Assembly: GCA_028822885.1 (NCBI GenBank)
Contig: JAPKCP010000023.1
Location: 1 to 18,048 of the forward strand
From: Yoonia sp.
GTDB lineage: Bacteria; Pseudomonadota; Alphaproteobacteria; Rhodobacterales; Rhodobacteraceae
DNA: 18,048 nt
Direction: 5' to 3'
Below, piece by piece: positions 8,176-15,944 of this stretch. The notes beneath the pieces are model-generated. The model was not told the origin of the DNA. It was given only the letters and a program-made list of their open reading frames with translations, and did not search any database. Made by a program: the position numbers and the translations under genes. How positions within the stretch are numbered: position 1 is the stretch's first letter; each line of letters opens with the position of its first letter.

Positions 8176-8470
8176 GGATGACGCTCCTGATACACTCCCG
8201 CCGCATCTGACCTACCTCAAACGGCTGGTCACAGTGCTGACGGTTGTGATGATTGCGGGCTTCATACTCATGATCACCATGCTTGTCATCCGCTTGAATC
8301 GTGACCCATTGCCTTTACCGGACCGAATTACGCTGCCTGAAGGCACAAATGCCTATTCTTTCACGCAGGGCCAAGACTGGTTCGGGGTTGTGACGGACGA
8401 TGACCAGATCCTCGTCTATGACCGCGGCACCAATGCGCTTATCCAAACCATTGATGTCGCGACGCCCTAA
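8162..8470 (+). CDS. small single-pass membrane protein, DUF6476-like
   Basis: A protein of about 102 residues. A short acidic N-terminus is followed by KRL and one transmembrane helix (about 22-45), then RLNRDP and a soluble C-terminal domain of about 50 residues rich in small beta-forming stretches (DWFGVVTDDDQILVYDRGTNALIQTIDV). I recognise it as a Rhodobacterales family of unknown function (DUF6476). The C-terminal domain is likely periplasmic, although the charged residues on both sides make the orientation uncertain. Start choice: the ATG at 8162 has GGAG nine bases upstream, whereas the in-frame ATG at 8174 has no good ribosome-binding site. The open frame continues far upstream, but that part is antisense to rluD and has no protein-like features. 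The 5' end overlaps the divergent rluD start by 14 bases. Function is unknown. Confidence 0.8.
   Translation: MVADMDDAPDTLPPHLTYLKRLVTVLTVVMIAGFILMITMLVIRLNRDPLPLPDRITLPEGTNAYSFTQGQDWFGVVTDDDQILVYDRGTNALIQTIDVATP
8261..8289 (-). promoter_or_regulatory. candidate sigma-70 promoter for rluD inside the divergent gene
   Basis: Because the rluD start overlaps a divergent gene, its promoter must lie within that gene. On the minus strand ATGACA (8289-8284, five of six matches to TTGACA) and TATGAA (8266-8261, four of six to TATAAT) are separated by exactly 17 bases. Transcription would begin near 8254, about 80 bases before the rluD ATG. This is a visual match only and could be chance. Confidence 0.3.
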
Positions 8471-8518
8471 TTTCACTTTGCCAAAACAACTCGCCCCGCT
8501 GGCAAGCGTCCCGTACTA

Positions 8519-9532
8519 TCAGTCTTGCACAACTGCTGCGGTCCATTCGTTCAAAAACTGCTGGCGCATCAACGGATCAACAAACACTAACAATCCCGGA
8601 TCAAGGCGAATGGGTCGCAAATGCGGTCCCGCTGCCAAAGCAGCCTCGTTGATACGTGGAAGGCCCGTTTCATTTTCGATCAACCGCTGCCCCTCGGTCG
8701 ACAGCAAAAAATTAAGAAATGCAGCGCCTAAATCAGCCCGTTCAGCCGTGCGAGGGATCAACGCTGTGCGCAGCAACACATGCGTAAAATCAACGGCCTC
8801 GATCACGACGGCATCCCCATCATCTAAACGAGCCGTCGCATATGACCCAAGCACATTATACGCCAACGCCAAATCTCCTGACTGGACAGCTGCGATCATG
8901 TCGCCACTTGTGGTGAACAATTGTGGGTCCAAACCGCCGACAACTTCCGACAGTCGCCAGCTCGACTCTGACTGGCGAACATCTTGCGTAGCAAATAAAT
9001 ACCCAGCGCCAGACCGAACCGGATCATATGTGCCAATCCGACCGACATAGCGCGCAGGATCGCTGCGCAACACGTCGATTAACGCTGCTCGTGTGCGCGG
9101 CGGATTGCCATCAAATGCCGCCTTAGAAGCAACCATCACAACGGGTTCTTGTGCAAAGGCAAATAACTGATCACGCCACCGCGCCCACGCAGGCAACGCC
9201 ACCGTTTCAGTCGAAGCATGGCCCTTTGCAAACCCATCATTGGCTAACTTAAGCTGCAAATCCATGGCAGATGAAATCGCAAGATCAAACGCGGCCTCTT
9301 CTTGCAGGGCCGCAAAGACCTGCTGGCTGTTGGCAACTGTGTACCGCAATGTCACGTCAGGATTGGCAATCTGAAAGGCCGTAATTAAAGGCGCAAATGC
9401 TTGCGTGTCGGTGGTGGATAAGATCGATAGTTGATTTGATCCGCCCTCAAAGACAGTCTCTTCCTCGATCTCAAACGCGTGCACCAGACCAGCACAAAGC
9501 GTCAAGCCAATGGCAGCAATAATGTGGCGCAT
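8519..9532 (-). CDS. periplasmic solute-binding protein encoded with a two-component system
   Basis: This 337-residue protein has a typical signal peptide (RHIIAAIGLTLCAGLVHA, cleavage about residue 19) and the fold pattern of ABC-type periplasmic binding proteins of the iron/polyamine/sulfate cluster. Recognisable parts are an initial strand LSILSTTDTQAFAPLITAFQ, then VTLRYTVANSQQVFAAL, an AYNVLGSYA segment and a C-terminal FLLSTEGQRLIENETGLPRI. It begins inside the end of the sensor-kinase gene (31-base overlap) with a good GGAGG six bases before its ATG. No ABC permease or ATPase gene is adjacent, so it does not look like part of a complete importer. The likely role is to capture a ligand in the periplasm and present it to the kinase, or to serve a distant transporter. 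The fold is fairly sure; the ligand and the sensing role are inference. Confidence 0.82.
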   Translation of the reverse strand: MRHIIAAIGLTLCAGLVHAFEIEEETVFEGGSNQLSILSTTDTQAFAPLITAFQIANPDVTLRYTVANSQQVFAALQEEAAFDLAISSAMDLQLKLANDGFAKGHASTETVALPAWARWRDQLFAFAQEPVVMVASKAAFDGNPPRTRAALIDVLRSDPARYVGRIGTYDPVRSGAGYLFATQDVRQSESSWRLSEVVGGLDPQLFTTSGDMIAAVQSGDLALAYNVLGSYATARLDDGDAVVIEAVDFTHVLLRTALIPRTAERADLGAAFLNFLLSTEGQRLIENETGLPRINEAALAAGPHLRPIRLDPGLLVFVDPLMRQQFLNEWTAAVVQD

Positions 9533-10887
9533 GTCCCACCTCCGTCGCGTTCCTCGATTTCAAAGCTCCCGCCGATCGCGCGTGCAACGTCGCGCACAAT
9601 GGTCAGACCAAGCCCTGATCCGATCACATCACCTACATTCTCACCGCGCTGAAACCGCCTCGCGAGCTTTGCAGTGTTGCTGGTCCCAATACCGCGCCCA
9701 CGATCCATCACTTTTACCTGCCCAAAAGCACCAACCATCGCAAGATGTACATCAACGACACCATCAGCATGAGAATATTTCACCGCATTGTCGATCAGAT
9801 TGCGCAACGCGCTTTCGATCAAAAGACGATCAAACTGCAGAACGATCTTCTCGGATGGTGGCTCCATCCGTAGCGTAATATCGCGCATATCTGCAGTTGG
9901 GTGAAAGCTGTCCACGACATCCAAAACCAGCGATCCCAGCTCCAGCCGTTCGTCCGCACGCTGATCAGACCGGTAAACCACGGTCGCATGATCCAGCAAC
10001 TGCCCCGCAGACCGCGCACTATCATCCACGGCGCGAATGACATTGCGCAGCGTTGCGCGCGTGACGTCATCATCCGTCTGACGCAACGCAATTTCGGCCT
10101 GCACACGCACTGTGGCAAGCGGGGTCCGTACGTGATGGGCCGCTTCCGTTATGAACGCCTCTGTCCGGGTAAGTGCCCCCCGCAACCGCGCAATAAAGCC
10201 GTTCAACGCGTGCATCAACGGCACAAGCTCTGCGGGGACAGCACGTTCGACGGGGCGCAAATCCTGTGGTCCACGACGCTCCATCGCCTCTGCAAGTCGG
10301 TTCAGTGGGGTTAGCACAGACCGGGCCGTAAAAATGGACAACACTGCGGCAAAGACAAAGAACCCAAGCCCAAGGGCGGCAGCCCGATTGGCCATTTGGC
10401 GCGAAATTGCATCCTGCGCAGTCCGGGTCTGTGCGACAAGAACCGTCACGACCTGTGACACACCATCCACCAAAACAGACCGCGAAACAGCCCCCGTGCG
10501 CACAGCCACACCTTGATAAACTTGCGAGGCAAAAGTTGGGTTTAACCCGCTCAATGTGACGTCAGGCAAGGGTAGATCAGCATATCCCGTGACAGTCTCA
10601 TCTCCAACAAGGATACGGTAAAACACGCGATCCTGCCCAGTTGCGCCAAGCATCGAAAACGCTGCGTAAGGAATATCGATCGTCAAACCATCCTTACCAC
10701 CACGTAGTTCCTCTGAGATTGCGACAGTGGCAGCGCCCAAAATTGCATCCTGCGTTGCCTCAACCGCAGTATCCGCAACCGTCCTCACGGAGAGATACAA
10801 CAATCCAGCGAGCACAGCCGCAACCACCAAAAGAATCAGTACCAGCCGCTGGCGAATCGATCCAGCAGGGCTGAACACCGAAATCAT
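9502..10887 (-). CDS. tctE: sensor histidine kinase, TctE/OmpR-class
   Basis: This 461-residue membrane kinase has a first transmembrane helix (about 14-34) and a periplasmic domain of about 130 residues resembling the 2CSK_N sensor domain of TctE/QseC kinases. A second transmembrane helix (about 169-188) is followed by a HAMP-like linker. The HisKA domain holds the phospho-acceptor in AAHHVRTPLA (H251, by alignment with HELRTP). The ATPase domain has an N box LRNLIDNAVKYS (N367), a G1 box DRGRGIG (395-401) and a G2 box GSGLGLTIV. It is expected to autophosphorylate and transfer to the regulator encoded immediately upstream, whose stop overlaps this ATG by four bases. Divergent placement from tctCBA is the standard arrangement for tricarboxylate-responsive TctDE/BctDE systems, so the signal is probably the acid that TctC binds. 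The tctE name rests on that context. Confidence 0.9.
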   Translation of the reverse strand: MISVFSPAGSIRQRLVLILLVVAAVLAGLLYLSVRTVADTAVEATQDAILGAATVAISEELRGGKDGLTIDIPYAAFSMLGATGQDRVFYRILVGDETVTGYADLPLPDVTLSGLNPTFASQVYQGVAVRTGAVSRSVLVDGVSQVVTVLVAQTRTAQDAISRQMANRAAALGLGFFVFAAVLSIFTARSVLTPLNRLAEAMERRGPQDLRPVERAVPAELVPLMHALNGFIARLRGALTRTEAFITEAAHHVRTPLATVRVQAEIALRQTDDDVTRATLRNVIRAVDDSARSAGQLLDHATVVYRSDQRADERLELGSLVLDVVDSFHPTADMRDITLRMEPPSEKIVLQFDRLLIESALRNLIDNAVKYSHADGVVDVHLAMVGAFGQVKVMDRGRGIGTSNTAKLARRFQRGENVGDVIGSGLGLTIVRDVARAIGGSFEIEERDGGGTCATLLLPLA

Positions 10888-11549
10888 GTTTCAGTCAGCC
10901 GATATCCAACGCCGCGCACTGTTTCGATTTTTGCGCGCGATCCTTCTAGTTTTTTGCGTAAACGGCCAACATAAACCTCAATTGCATTGTCCGTGACAGC
11001 CTCTGCAGCGGACAGCAAACGGTCACATAATTGACCCTTTGAAAATATCCGGTCTGGGGCGGCGACAAGCACCTCAAACAACCGCAATTCCCGGTTTCTT
11101 AATTCACGCGCTTCACCACCGACAGTCAACGTTGCGGCCAGGGGGTCAAACGTCAGATCGGCGTATGTCATCGCGGTCTGGGCAGACCCACCTCTGCGAC
11201 GTAAAACGGCACGAACTCTTGCTTCCAACTCTGCGAAATCAAAAGGTTTTGTGACATAATCATCAGCACCAGTATCAAGCAACGCCACCCTGTCCGCCAC
11301 AGCAGATCGGGCGGTCATCACGATGACAGGCGTGTCGCGCTTTGCCCGCCTGTGAGACGCCAAAAAGTCCCGCCCGTCGCCGTCTGGCAGCATAATATCA
11401 AGCAAGATCAAATCGTAGGTCGCAGCGGCTAAATGATCTTCAGCATCTGCAAGTGAAATGGCCCAATCCACCGCATGCCCATCGAGCGATAAACGGGTTT
11501 GCACCGACTGTCCTAAATCATGGTTATCTTCGACCAAGAGAAATCGCAC
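10884..11549 (-). CDS. tctD: OmpR/PhoB-family response regulator, TctD-like
   Basis: This 221-residue regulator has an N-terminal receiver domain with acidic pocket E7/D8, phospho-acceptor D51 (LILLDIMLPDGDG), T79 and K101 (VTKPFDF). A C-terminal winged helix (about 126-220) contains LRNRELRLFEVLV and ends TVRGVGYRL, as in OmpR/PhoB-family DNA-binding domains. The start codon is GTG at 11549, preceded by GAGG with a suitable spacer; the nearby ATGs are out of frame. It is the first gene of a three-gene operon with the kinase and the solute-binding protein. Its probable target is the tandem direct repeat in the divergent intergenic region (11591-11612), from which it could control both its own operon and tctCBA. 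The tctD name rests on divergence from tctCBA; the OmpR-family call is firm. Confidence 0.91.
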   Translation of the reverse strand: MRFLLVEDNHDLGQSVQTRLSLDGHAVDWAISLADAEDHLAAATYDLILLDIMLPDGDGRDFLASHRRAKRDTPVIVMTARSAVADRVALLDTGADDYVTKPFDFAELEARVRAVLRRRGGSAQTAMTYADLTFDPLAATLTVGGEARELRNRELRLFEVLVAAPDRIFSKGQLCDRLLSAAEAVTDNAIEVYVGRLRKKLEGSRAKIETVRGVGYRLTET

Positions 11550-11590
11550 GGCATCGCCTCATTTTCATAAACTGCACATTTCCTGAGCAT

Positions 11591-11612
11591 CTGTCAGGTT
11601 GCTGTCAGGTTG
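11591..11612. promoter_or_regulatory. tandem 11-bp direct repeat, probable response-regulator operator
   Basis: CTGTCAGGTTG occurs twice without a gap (11591-11601 and 11602-11612) in the 155-base region between the divergent regulator and tctC genes. An 11-base period is the hallmark of head-to-tail dimer sites of OmpR/PhoB-type regulators; the E. coli pho box also uses CTGTCA half-sites. It lies about 92 bases upstream of the tctC start. A possible -10-like AT-rich segment (AAATTATC, 11618-11625) follows closely, which would fit an activator covering the -35 region. The regulator at 10884-11549 is the obvious candidate to bind here. Confidence 0.7.
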
Positions 11613-11704
11613 GGACCAAATTATCGCGACACGCAAGGGGGGAGCTTGGCGTGACTATACGACAGTGTCCCCTCGTGTTTTGTGAATACTGGGAGGAAAA
11701 TCAC

Positions 11705-12667
11705 ATGAAAAAGACGCTTCTAGGCGCAATCGCCACCAGCGCGCTGTTCGCCTTTTCTGGCACATCGGCCTACGCAACAGAGTGCATCGCACCTGCAAAC
11801 CCCGGCGGTGGCTGGGATTTCACATGCCGTCAGATCGGTAAAATTCTGTTTGATATCGGCGAAGTAGACAGCCCTGTTCAAGTCACCAACATGGCCGGCG
11901 CCGGTGGTGGTCTCGCGTTTTCAACCGTTGTGAACGAACGTAGCGACGACGCTGACCTGATTATCGCGGCTTCTTCTGCAACCACAACACGTCTGGCACA
12001 AAACGCCTACGGTGGTGCTACGGCCGACCAAGTACGCTTTGTTGGTGCCATTGGTGCTGATCCGGGCGTCATCGTTGTTGCGGCTGACAGCCCGTTTATG
12101 ACGCTGAACGATCTGGTCGACGCTGTGAAGGCTGACCCATCTTCAGTTGCCTTCGCTGGCGGCTCCGCGGTTGGCGGATTTGACCACCTTAAGCCGCTTC
12201 AGGTTCTGAAGGCTGCTGGTTTCGACGACATCACTGCGATTAAGTATATCGGTGTTGACGGCGGTGCCGACGCAATCACGCAGACTGTTGGCGGATTTAC
12301 GCAGGCGATGACAGGCGACATGTCTGAAATCGTAGGGTTCCTCGCTGCTGGCGAAATCCGCGTTCTTGCAACGCTTACTGAAGAGCGTGTACCGGGCTTC
12401 GATATCCCAACTGCAATGGAGCAAGGCATTGATGTTGTTGCCGTAAACTGGCGTGGCCTCTACGTGCCAAAGGACATTTCAGATGAGGCATTCGACGCAT
12501 GGGGCGCAAAGCTTCAGGCCGTCGCAGACTCAGCTGAATGGCAGCAAGCGATGACAGACAACGGTCTTGCACCCTTCACCAAGGTCGGCGGAGACTTCCA
12601 GTCTTGGATCGACGGTGTTGTTGCGCAGACAGAAGAACTGTCCCGCGAAATCGGTGTGATTCAGTAA
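11705..12667 (+). CDS. tctC: tripartite tricarboxylate transporter substrate-binding protein TctC
   Basis: This 320-residue Bug/TctC-family periplasmic receptor has a clear signal peptide (MKKTLLGAIATSALFAFSG, with TSAYA just before the cleavage at about residue 24). The mature N-terminus ECIAPANPGGGWDFTCR contains the family PGGGWD loop that contacts the ligand carboxylate. Further family features are NMAGAGGGLAF, the VGAIGADPGVIVV strand and AVNWRGLYVPKD. It delivers an organic acid to the TctAB membrane complex. The ATG at 11705 has an excellent GGAGG eight bases upstream; the open frame upstream of it has no coding signal and includes the promoter region. It is the first gene of a five-gene operon and only one base separates its stop from tctB. 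The substrate is probably a di- or tricarboxylate, but Bug proteins vary widely. Confidence 0.94.
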   Translation: MKKTLLGAIATSALFAFSGTSAYATECIAPANPGGGWDFTCRQIGKILFDIGEVDSPVQVTNMAGAGGGLAFSTVVNERSDDADLIIAASSATTTRLAQNAYGGATADQVRFVGAIGADPGVIVVAADSPFMTLNDLVDAVKADPSSVAFAGGSAVGGFDHLKPLQVLKAAGFDDITAIKYIGVDGGADAITQTVGGFTQAMTGDMSEIVGFLAAGEIRVLATLTEERVPGFDIPTAMEQGIDVVAVNWRGLYVPKDISDEAFDAWGAKLQAVADSAEWQQAMTDNGLAPFTKVGGDFQSWIDGVVAQTEELSREIGVIQ

Positions 12668-12668
12668 A

Positions 12669-13115
12669 ATGACACACCTGTCAGACCGTATCTTTGGTCT
12701 GGCCGTGATTCTGGTGGCGCTCGTGTATATCGCGAGCGCCATGCAGATTCAGGTCAGTTTCCTTACCGATCCCGTGGGCTCTAAGGCGTTTCCCATCGGC
12801 GTGGCCTCTGTTGCCATCATCTGCTGTATTGTGATGATCTTGCGCCCAGATGAAGAACCCGAATGGCCCGAACTTTGGACCGTTTTTTCGATTATCATTT
12901 CGGTCGTGCTTCTCATTGGGTATTCCTATGCGCTTAAACCGCTTGGCTTTATTATTCCGACCGCCATCGTCTCCGGCGCGCTGTCTTTTCAGATCTCGCC
13001 CAAACCCAAGTTCGCCGTCCTATCTGGATTAGGCTTGAGCACTGGTTTGTTCGTTTTGTTCAAGTTTGTCCTTGATCTCGGCCTTATTGGCTTCCCAAAG
13101 GGATGGTTTGTCTAA
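12669..13115 (+). CDS. tctB: tripartite tricarboxylate transporter small membrane subunit TctB
   Basis: This 148-residue hydrophobic protein has four predicted membrane helices (about 10-30, 40-58, 75-92 and 120-140), the size and topology of TctB. The family-like DPVGSKAFPIGVA follows the first helix. It is the small inner-membrane subunit that pairs with TctA to move the substrate delivered by TctC, driven by an ion gradient. It starts one base after the tctC stop, and its stop shares one base with the tctA start (TAATG), so translation is tightly coupled. TctB proteins are poorly conserved; topology and context carry the call. Confidence 0.9.
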   Translation: MTHLSDRIFGLAVILVALVYIASAMQIQVSFLTDPVGSKAFPIGVASVAIICCIVMILRPDEEPEWPELWTVFSIIISVVLLIGYSYALKPLGFIIPTAIVSGALSFQISPKPKFAVLSGLGLSTGLFVLFKFVLDLGLIGFPKGWFV

Positions 13116-14620
13116 TGGATATTCTCGCAAACCTTTCACTTGGTTTCAGCATCGCGCTGTCACCTTACACACTTATGCTTGCTGTGATCGGCTGTTTCAT
13201 CGGAACAATTGTCGGCGCACTACCCGGCCTAGGGCCGGCAAACGGCGTCGCGATCATGATCCCACTGACGTTCTCAATGGGCCTTGATGCTGTCTCTGCC
13301 CTGGTGCTCTTGTCAGCAATTTATTATGGCGCAATGTACGGCGGGAGGATTAGTTCAATCCTGCTCAACATTCCCGGCGATGAACCTGCGTTAATGACCA
13401 CGCTCGACGGATATCCGATGGCCAAAGCAGGCCGCGCGGGCGACGCACTTGTGATTTCGGGCTTCGCGTCCTTTGTAGGTGCATTCCTCGCAACCATCGG
13501 CCTCATGCTGCTCGCACCACTTCTGTCTCGCGTTGCATACCAGTTTGGCCCAGCAGAATACTTCGCGCTTTACTTGCTCGCGTTCTCAACACTTGGCGGT
13601 ATTTCATCCGGCAACCAAGCCAAGGCGGCCCTCGCCTCTTGTCTTGGATTGATGATCGCAATGATCGGCCTCGACCCCAACTCTGGCCTGCCGCGCATGA
13701 CGGGGGGCAATCTGCACCTGTATGACGGTGTCGATTTCCTCGTCGCCATTGTCGGCCTATTCGCTGTATCCGAAATCTTCTTCTTCATCGAAACCCACGG
13801 CAAATCATCCGCTGTTGGGGTCAAGCTTGGCAAAATCACTGTGCCTTGGAAAGACATTTGGGATACCCGCTGGACGATGCTGCGGTCCTCTGCACTGGGC
13901 TTCTTCGCTGGCGTTTTGCCGGGCGCAGGCGCATCGCTCGGTAGTTTCATGACTTACATGATGGAGAAATCCATCGCGGGTGAAAAAGGCGGCTTCGGCA
14001 CAGGCGTACCAAAAGGCGTCGCAGCGCCAGAGGCGGGAAATAACGCAGCAGCGGGCGGGGCGCTCGTCCCAATGCTGACACTCGGCGTACCCGGTTCTGG
14101 CACCACAGCAGTCCTGCTGGCAGTCCTCGTAACGCTCAACATCACCCCCGGCCCGACACTCTTCACGGAACGGCCAGAGGTCGTCTGGGGCCTGATCGCA
14201 TCCCTACTCATCGCGAACTTTGTGCTGCTTGCGATGAACGTGCCAATGGTTAAAATCTTCGTAAAAATCTTGCAAGTGCCACCGGCATTGCTTTTACCAG
14301 GCGTCACAATGGTCAGCTTTGTGGGCATTTATTCGCTTACAGGCAGCTACTTTGACCTCCTTTTGGTGGTGGCTTTTGGTGTCCTTGGGTACATTCTGCG
14401 CAAGCTAGATATCCCAACGGTGCCCGTAATTCTCGGTATCCTGCTCGGCCATCAAATGGAGAAAAAGCTCCGTGACGCCATGGTCCTTTCAGACGGGGAA
14501 TGGCAATATCTCTTCTCTTCAGGTATCTCGACAGGTCTTATCATCGCCTCCATCATCGGGTTCTGCGCACCAATCTTCCTGCGCCGTATTCTCGCAAAAC
14601 CAAAGGCAGTCAGTGACTAA
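13115..14620 (+). CDS. tctA: tripartite tricarboxylate transporter large membrane subunit TctA
   Basis: This 501-residue inner-membrane protein has about eleven or twelve hydrophobic segments. Conserved TctA blocks are plain: GALPGLGPANGVAIMIPLTF near the N-terminus, YYGAMYGGRISSILLNIPGD, the mid-protein GVLPGAGASLGSFMTY, and PEAGNNAAAGGALVPMLTLGVPGS. The N-terminal and mid-protein G-P-G loops are internal repeats that probably form the substrate path. The ATG at 13115 (MDILANLSLGF) is preferred over the in-frame ATG at 13103. It matches the family start, overlaps the tctB stop as TAATG and has AAGGGA upstream. The 3' end overlaps the next gene by eight bases. It is the ion-coupled permease of the TctCBA system. 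Confidence 0.95.
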   Translation: MDILANLSLGFSIALSPYTLMLAVIGCFIGTIVGALPGLGPANGVAIMIPLTFSMGLDAVSALVLLSAIYYGAMYGGRISSILLNIPGDEPALMTTLDGYPMAKAGRAGDALVISGFASFVGAFLATIGLMLLAPLLSRVAYQFGPAEYFALYLLAFSTLGGISSGNQAKAALASCLGLMIAMIGLDPNSGLPRMTGGNLHLYDGVDFLVAIVGLFAVSEIFFFIETHGKSSAVGVKLGKITVPWKDIWDTRWTMLRSSALGFFAGVLPGAGASLGSFMTYMMEKSIAGEKGGFGTGVPKGVAAPEAGNNAAAGGALVPMLTLGVPGSGTTAVLLAVLVTLNITPGPTLFTERPEVVWGLIASLLIANFVLLAMNVPMVKIFVKILQVPPALLLPGVTMVSFVGIYSLTGSYFDLLLVVAFGVLGYILRKLDIPTVPVILGILLGHQMEKKLRDAMVLSDGEWQYLFSSGISTGLIIASIIGFCAPIFLRRILAKPKAVSD

Positions 14621-15944
14621 AATCCTTATTCCATCGGGTGCCTTGGGCCTTGGCTATGACGCTGAGGCCCTTTCACGTGGCGTGGCCCTTGAACCCGATT
14701 TGATCGCCATCGACGGGGGGTCAACCGATTCAGGACCATCTTACCTCGGCAGAGGTGTGTCAAAATACGCACGAGAATCCACAAAATCCGAATGGGCTGG
14801 TTTGGTCAGGGCAGCCCACCAAGCGGGCTGCCCTCTGGTCATCGGAACCGCCGGGACATGTGGCACCGACAGCATGGTGGATTGGCTGCATGAGATCACA
14901 CGCGAAATCCTATTAGAAGACGGACGCACGGCCAAAATCGCCACGCTAAAATCCAGCCAAGATCCAGCCAAAATTGCAATGACCACCATCACGCCCCTTT
15001 CAGGCGCACCCAACGTGAGCCCTGAGGCAATCACAAACTGCACCAACATCGTCGCCCTTGCTGGGGCCGAACAGATCACGGCAGCGCTCGCGACTGGTGC
15101 TGATATTATTATCGCGGGCCGCACCACAGACACAGCAATTATAGCAGCGCTTCCCCTCGAAAACGGGGATCATGCAGGTGGTGCGTGGCATGGGGCAAAG
15201 ATCGGGGAATGTGGCGCGTTGTGTGCAACTAACCCACAATCAGGCGTCATCATCATCGACTTCGACAAAGACGGATTCACCGTAACACCGCTGGCTGATG
15301 GTGCGTTTGCGACGCCCCACACCGTTTCAGCGCATATGCTTTATGAAAACTCTGACCCGTTCATTCTGTACGAACCCGGTGGGCATTTGGACGTTACAGC
15401 GGCAACTTACACAGCAATCGATAACAGATCTGTCCGGGTTACAGGATCCATCTGGCACCCGTCACAAGATTACACCGTCAAGCTCGAAGGCGCGCGGATC
15501 GCAGGCTATCAAACCGTCAGTATCGTGACAATCCGAGACGCCCACTACGTGACCAACGTGCAAGCATGGTGCGACGACATCATCGCAAAACACGCAGCAA
15601 AAGTACGTGAGCGGATTGGCGACACCACCTTTACCTGCGATCTACGGATCATCGGGCAAGACAGCACCCTTGGCGCGTTGGAGACCCGCCAAACCAGCCT
15701 GACCGAGGTCGGCGTTATGGCTATTATCACGGCCGACACCCAAGTGATGGCGAACACCCTTGCCAAACTGCTCAACCCATACCTGCTCCACCATCCACTG
15801 ACCAAAGATGAGGAACAACCAACCTTTGCATTCCCATTTTCTCCAGCAGAAATCGACCGAGGTGCGGCCTATGCCTTCACATTGCACCACACAATGACAC
15901 TGACCGATCCCATGCAAGCGTTTCGCCTTGAGGTTCACACATGA
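14613..15944 (+). CDS. AtuA / DUF1446-like protein, probable carboxylic-acid catabolism
   Basis: A 443-residue soluble protein that resembles the acyclic-terpene-utilisation AtuA (DUF1446) family. Conserved-looking parts are the N-terminal ILIPSGALGLGYDAEAL, IDGGSTDSGP (about 33-42), GTAGTCGTDSMVDW, AGRTTDTA and a C-terminal LRIIGQDSTLGALE. The reaction of this family is not established. Homologues next to a DUF4387 protein are sometimes labelled as methylaspartate ammonia-lyase-related, which I would not rely on. The start is a GTG at 14613, eight bases inside the end of tctA; the open frame continues upstream, but that part is the out-of-frame shadow of tctA. The gene after it overlaps by ATGA. 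Position in the tctCBA operon suggests that it acts on the imported acid or a derivative of it. Confidence 0.78.
   Translation: MTKILIPSGALGLGYDAEALSRGVALEPDLIAIDGGSTDSGPSYLGRGVSKYARESTKSEWAGLVRAAHQAGCPLVIGTAGTCGTDSMVDWLHEITREILLEDGRTAKIATLKSSQDPAKIAMTTITPLSGAPNVSPEAITNCTNIVALAGAEQITAALATGADIIIAGRTTDTAIIAALPLENGDHAGGAWHGAKIGECGALCATNPQSGVIIIDFDKDGFTVTPLADGAFATPHTVSAHMLYENSDPFILYEPGGHLDVTAATYTAIDNRSVRVTGSIWHPSQDYTVKLEGARIAGYQTVSIVTIRDAHYVTNVQAWCDDIIAKHAAKVRERIGDTTFTCDLRIIGQDSTLGALETRQTSLTEVGVMAIITADTQVMANTLAKLLNPYLLHHPLTKDEEQPTFAFPFSPAEIDRGAAYAFTLHHTMTLTDPMQAFRLEVHT

Noticed and set aside
8478..8505. TTGCCA...TGGCAA inverted repeat between convergent genes as a terminator
   Set aside because: The six-base stem has a 16-base loop and no T-run on either side, so it is too weak to list as a feature.
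9901..10516. Plus-strand open frames opposite the sensor kinase
   Set aside because: They are composition shadows of the kinase gene, with no ribosome-binding sites or recognisable motifs.
11453..11704. Upstream in-frame extension of TctC
   Set aside because: It covers the divergent control region and part of the response-regulator gene, and would bury the signal peptide that starts at 11705.
14472..14612. Longer start for the AtuA-like protein inside tctA
   Set aside because: The extra residues are a frame shadow of tctA. The GTG at 14613 gives the family N-terminus and a normal short overlap.
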